NCBI GenBank assembly: GCA_900770015.1
Contig: CAAGIU010000114.1
Location: 1-7,534 of the forward strand
Direction: 5' to 3'
DNA: 7,534 bases
Origin: an uncultured Oscillospiraceae bacterium
GTDB taxonomy: Bacteria > Bacillota_A > Clostridia > Oscillospirales > Oscillospiraceae
Shown here: positions 5,602 to 7,534 of the stretch, in pieces
Position numbering within the stretch: the first letter of the stretch is position 1
Layout of the letters: the number at the start of each line of letters is the position of its first letter
Notes under the pieces: generated by a model
Database searches by the model: none
What the model saw: only the letters and a program-made list of their open reading frames with translations
What the model was told of the DNA's origin: nothing
Made by a program: the position numbers and the translations under genes

Positions 5602-5629
5602 TTGCATCCGCCGCCCGGCATGTTATAAT
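5602..5629 (+). promoter_or_regulatory. Promoter of the CPA2 antiporter gene
   Basis: The -35 TTGCAT (5602-5607), 16-nt spacer and perfect -10 TATAAT (5624-5629) with an upstream TGT (extended -10) predict a start near 5636. That leaves an untranslated leader of about 89 nt, long enough for RNA-based control. The -35 hexamer is the same as that of the divergent mscS promoter. Confidence 0.75.
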
Positions 5630-5639
5630 AGGTCAGGCA

Positions 5640-5699
5640 TCCGGTAGCGGGTGTCGGGAGGTGTTCCGACCCGTTTTTTCAGGGAACCGGAGTCTTCCC
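5640..5699 (+). promoter_or_regulatory. Candidate structured leader RNA (attenuator or small riboswitch) of the antiporter
   Basis: Besides the terminator-like hairpin, GGGAA (5682-5686) pairs with TTCCC (5695-5699) to make a second hairpin with loop CCGGAGTC. The first five loop bases (5687-5691) are perfectly complementary to TCCGG at 5640-5644 near the transcript start, so a pseudoknot or an alternative long-range helix can form. GTTCC (5663-5667) in the first hairpin can also pair with GGAAC (5683-5687). I do not recognise a named riboswitch class here; this is an inference from complementarity only. Confidence 0.4.
5647..5679 (+). terminator. Terminator-like hairpin in the antiporter leader
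   Basis: CGGG (5648-5651) and TCGG (5654-5657) pair with CCGA (5666-5669) and CCCG (5670-5673), with a 2-nt bulge and an 8-nt loop. Six T residues (5674-5679) follow at once. No gene on this strand lies upstream within the window, so the hairpin sits between the antiporter promoter and its start codon. Its expected role is premature termination, that is attenuation. Confidence 0.6.
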
Positions 5700-5724
5700 A
5701 TTCATAAAAAAGAGGTGCAAAATT

Positions 5725-7017
5725 ATGGAATATCTGCTTTCCATTGGTCTGGCCATGTTCGCCGGACTGCTGCTGACCCGCTTTACCAAACGGTTTAACC
5801 TGCCCGATGTTACCAGCTATCTGATCGCCGGTCTGCTCATCGGACCTCTTGCCCTGGGTGCGCTGGGAGTACCGGGTCTGGGTTTTCGCTCCTTTGAATT
5901 CGTGGAGGAAATGGGTTTGATCTGTGACGCGGCACTGGGCTTCATCGCCTTTTCCATCGGCAATGAGTTCCGGCTGGAGGAGCTGAAGCACATCGGTAAG
6001 CAGGCCACCGTCATCGCCATCTTCCAGGCGCTGACTGCCACGGTGTTTGTGGATCTGGGACTGCTTGCGCTGCATCTGATTGTCGGCAGCGAGGTGCTCC
6101 CCGTCTCCACCTGCATCATCCTGGGCGCCATCGCCACCGCCACCGCTCCCGCAGCAACCATGATGGTCATCAACCAGTATAAGGCCAAAGGTCCGCTGAC
6201 CAGCATTCTGCTGCCCATCGTGGCTCTGGATGACGCCGTGGGTCTCATCGTCTTTGCCGTATCCACCGGCATTGCCAAAGCGCTGAACAGCGGCAGCATC
6301 AACCTGGTTTCCGTGCTGGTCAATCCCCTGGTGGAGATCGTCTGCTCTCTGGGCATGGGTGCAGCCGTGGGCTGGGCTTTCAGCGAAGTGGAAAAATTCT
6401 TCCACTCCCGCTCCAAGCGTCTGAGCCTTGCCGTGGCCTTCGTCTTTGTGTGCACAGGATTGTCCAAGCTGGAGTTCTCTCTGGGCGGCGGTGTGGAGAT
6501 CGGCTTCTCCTCCCTGCTGGTGTGCATGATGTGCGGCACCATTTTCTGCAATATGTGTGACTTTTCCGAGGAAATCATGTACCGTACCGACCGCTGGACA
6601 GCTCCCGTGTTCGTGCTGTTCTTCGTACTCAGCGGTGCGGAGCTGGATCTGCGGGTATTCTCCAACCTGGCGGTTGTGGGCATTGGCATTGTGTATATCA
6701 TCGCCCGCTCCGCAGGCAAGATCCTGGGCGCTCATTTCAGCGCCAAGGCAACCCACTGCCAGGATACCATCTGCAAATACCTGGGCATCACCCTGCTGCC
6801 CCAGGCCGGTGTGGCGCTGGGCATGTCCGTCACCGTGGCCGCCCAGTTCGGCGCAGAGGGCGCCATCATCCGCAACATCGTACTGTTCTCCGTGCTGGTC
6901 TATGAGCTGGTTGGCCCCGTGATGACAAAGATGGCACTGACCGCCGCCGGGGAAATCACCGACAACGCGGTCTCCAGCCGTGGCGTGATCCCCACCCTGC
7001 CCCACGAGAAAGCTTGA
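5725..7017 (+). CDS. CPA2-family monovalent cation/proton antiporter (430 aa)
   Basis: This is a polytopic membrane protein of about 12-13 hydrophobic segments from residue 1 to about 405, expected to exchange Na+ or K+ for protons. The crossing-helix motif is visible as TATAPAAT (138-145), together with the paired ion-binding aspartates D169-D170 in ALDDAVGLIVF. A basic R328-S-A-G-K332 segment and the CPA2-like LLPQAGVALGM (357-367) follow. The soluble tail is only about 25 residues, so there is no TrkA-N/RCK domain as in KefB or KefC; it is closer in plan to NapA or GerN. GAGGTG (5712-5717) lies 7 nt before the ATG. Na+ versus K+ preference cannot be told. It is divergent from mscS, preceded by a structured leader, and its stop codon lies within the -35 box of the next gene. 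Confidence 0.92.
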   Translation: MEYLLSIGLAMFAGLLLTRFTKRFNLPDVTSYLIAGLLIGPLALGALGVPGLGFRSFEFVEEMGLICDAALGFIAFSIGNEFRLEELKHIGKQATVIAIFQALTATVFVDLGLLALHLIVGSEVLPVSTCIILGAIATATAPAATMMVINQYKAKGPLTSILLPIVALDDAVGLIVFAVSTGIAKALNSGSINLVSVLVNPLVEIVCSLGMGAAVGWAFSEVEKFFHSRSKRLSLAVAFVFVCTGLSKLEFSLGGGVEIGFSSLLVCMMCGTIFCNMCDFSEEIMYRTDRWTAPVFVLFFVLSGAELDLRVFSNLAVVGIGIVYIIARSAGKILGAHFSAKATHCQDTICKYLGITLLPQAGVALGMSVTVAAQFGAEGAIIRNIVLFSVLVYELVGPVMTKMALTAAGEITDNAVSSRGVIPTLPHEKA

Positions 7018-7041
7018 CATTTTTCCCCTGTATTGTATAAT
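7014..7041 (+). promoter_or_regulatory. Promoter of the phosphoribosyltransferase gene, overlapping the antiporter stop
   Basis: A perfect -35 TTGACA (7014-7019) and a perfect -10 TATAAT (7036-7041) are separated by 16 nt. The TGA inside the -35 (7015-7017) is the antiporter stop codon. The predicted start is near 7048, giving a leader of about 30 nt. No terminator separates the two genes, so readthrough from the antiporter is also possible. Confidence 0.85.
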
Positions 7042-7056
7042 ATTCCTGATATTATA
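7036..7056 (+). repeat. Perfect 8-bp inverted repeat covering the -10 box and start site
   Basis: TATAATAT (7036-7043) and ATATTATA (7049-7056) are perfect inverted copies around TCCTG. The left arm contains the -10 hexamer and the right arm lies over the early transcript. It is well placed for an operator, but the arms are pure A/T and partly fixed by the -10 consensus, so chance is a real alternative. Confidence 0.4.
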
Positions 7057-7077
7057 GAAACAAAGGAGCGGACTTTC

Positions 7078-7534
7078 ATGTTCTATCATATGCGCGTTGC
7101 CGGTCTGGAACGGGATCTTCCCATCTGCCCCGTCAACGACAATCTGTACATTGCCGGTTTTGTGATCTTCGGTGACCAGGAGCTGACCGTAGCCTGCGCA
7201 CGGGATCTGCTGGCCAAAGCCCCCGAATACGACTACATCATCACCGCCGAGGCCAAGGGTATCCCGCTGGCCCACGAAATGGCCCGTCAGGCCGGGGACA
7301 AGAAGTACATTCTGGCCCGGAAAGGCCCCAAGCTGTACATGCGGGACATTTTCAGCGTCACCGTCAACTCCATCACCACCGCCAAGGAGCAGAAGCTGTA
7401 TCTGGACGGCGCGGATGCCGCCCTCATGAAGGGCAAGCGGATTCTGGTGGTGGACGATGTGATCTCCACCGGCGAGAGTCTGGCCGCCCTGGAAGCCCTG
7501 GCCACCAAGGCCGGCGGCGAAATCTGCGGCCGGA
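7078..7534 (+). CDS. Purine-type phosphoribosyltransferase (Apt-like), 3' end cut off
   Basis: The first 152 codons are in the window and stay open to the edge. The protein is a type I phosphoribosyltransferase: the PRPP-binding loop is ILVVDDVISTGES (122-134), with the D126-D127 pair and the S-T-G turn. A second PRPP contact region is TAEAKGIPL (56-64). The pattern resembles adenine or xanthine phosphoribosyltransferases, which make AMP or XMP from free base and PRPP. The N-terminal segment, with LPICPVNDNLYIAGF (14-28), looks like a clostridial subgroup often annotated simply as phosphoribosyltransferase, so the base used is not certain. AGGAG lies 9 nt before the ATG. It has its own strong promoter at 7014-7041. 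Confidence 0.85.
   Translation, partial: MFYHMRVAGLERDLPICPVNDNLYIAGFVIFGDQELTVACARDLLAKAPEYDYIITAEAKGIPLAHEMARQAGDKKYILARKGPKLYMRDIFSVTVNSITTAKEQKLYLDGADAALMKGKRILVVDDVISTGESLAALEALATKAGGEICGR

Noticed and set aside
5623..7275. Long open frame on the minus strand opposite the antiporter and phosphoribosyltransferase
   Set aside because: Rich in His, Gln, Gly and Asp, as expected for the antisense of a hydrophobic membrane protein; no motif or start signal. The plus-strand reading is a clear CPA2 antiporter.

Overview
The window looks like a chromosomal core region of a Gram-positive anaerobe of the class Clostridia, possibly a gut Oscillospiraceae/Ruminococcaceae-type organism. This is inferred from the DnaD-plus-DnaC/DnaI type primosome genes (a Firmicutes arrangement), a stand-alone ferredoxin-thioredoxin-reductase-like mini-protein, CCA-encoded tRNAs, consensus sigma-A promoters and moderately high GC. 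No insertion sequence, CRISPR array, phage gene or other clear mobile element was seen.

Layout. Positions 1-493 (minus strand) hold tRNA-Leu(CAG), cut by the window edge and with its own promoter; a 64-residue FTR-beta-like iron-sulfur protein; and tRNA-Ser(GCU) with its own promoter and an intrinsic terminator. Next is a minus-strand GNAT-fold gene (584-1051). A plus-strand tRNA-Ser(UGA) (1151-1239) has a promoter and a terminator that can work in both directions. Positions 1356-4453 form a tight minus-strand operon reading dnaD-like, dnaC/dnaI-like helicase loader, HAD phosphatase, yfbR-type 5'-deoxynucleotidase. It is driven by one promoter at 4492-4520. A minus-strand MscS channel gene (4617-5429) is divergent from a plus-strand CPA2-type cation/proton antiporter (5725-7017), with both promoters in a 295-bp spacer. 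The window ends in a plus-strand purine-type phosphoribosyltransferase (7078 to the edge) whose -35 box contains the antiporter stop codon.

Functionally, the four-gene operon puts helicase-loading functions beside two small-molecule phosphatases, one of them probably a dNMP phosphatase. The MscS/antiporter pair suggests osmotic and ion homeostasis. The most interesting non-coding element is the antiporter leader. It holds a terminator-like hairpin ahead of the gene, plus a second hairpin whose loop can pair with the start of the leader, so it is a candidate attenuator or small riboswitch. All promoter, terminator and RNA-structure calls were made by eye. Nothing here is a proven new system.
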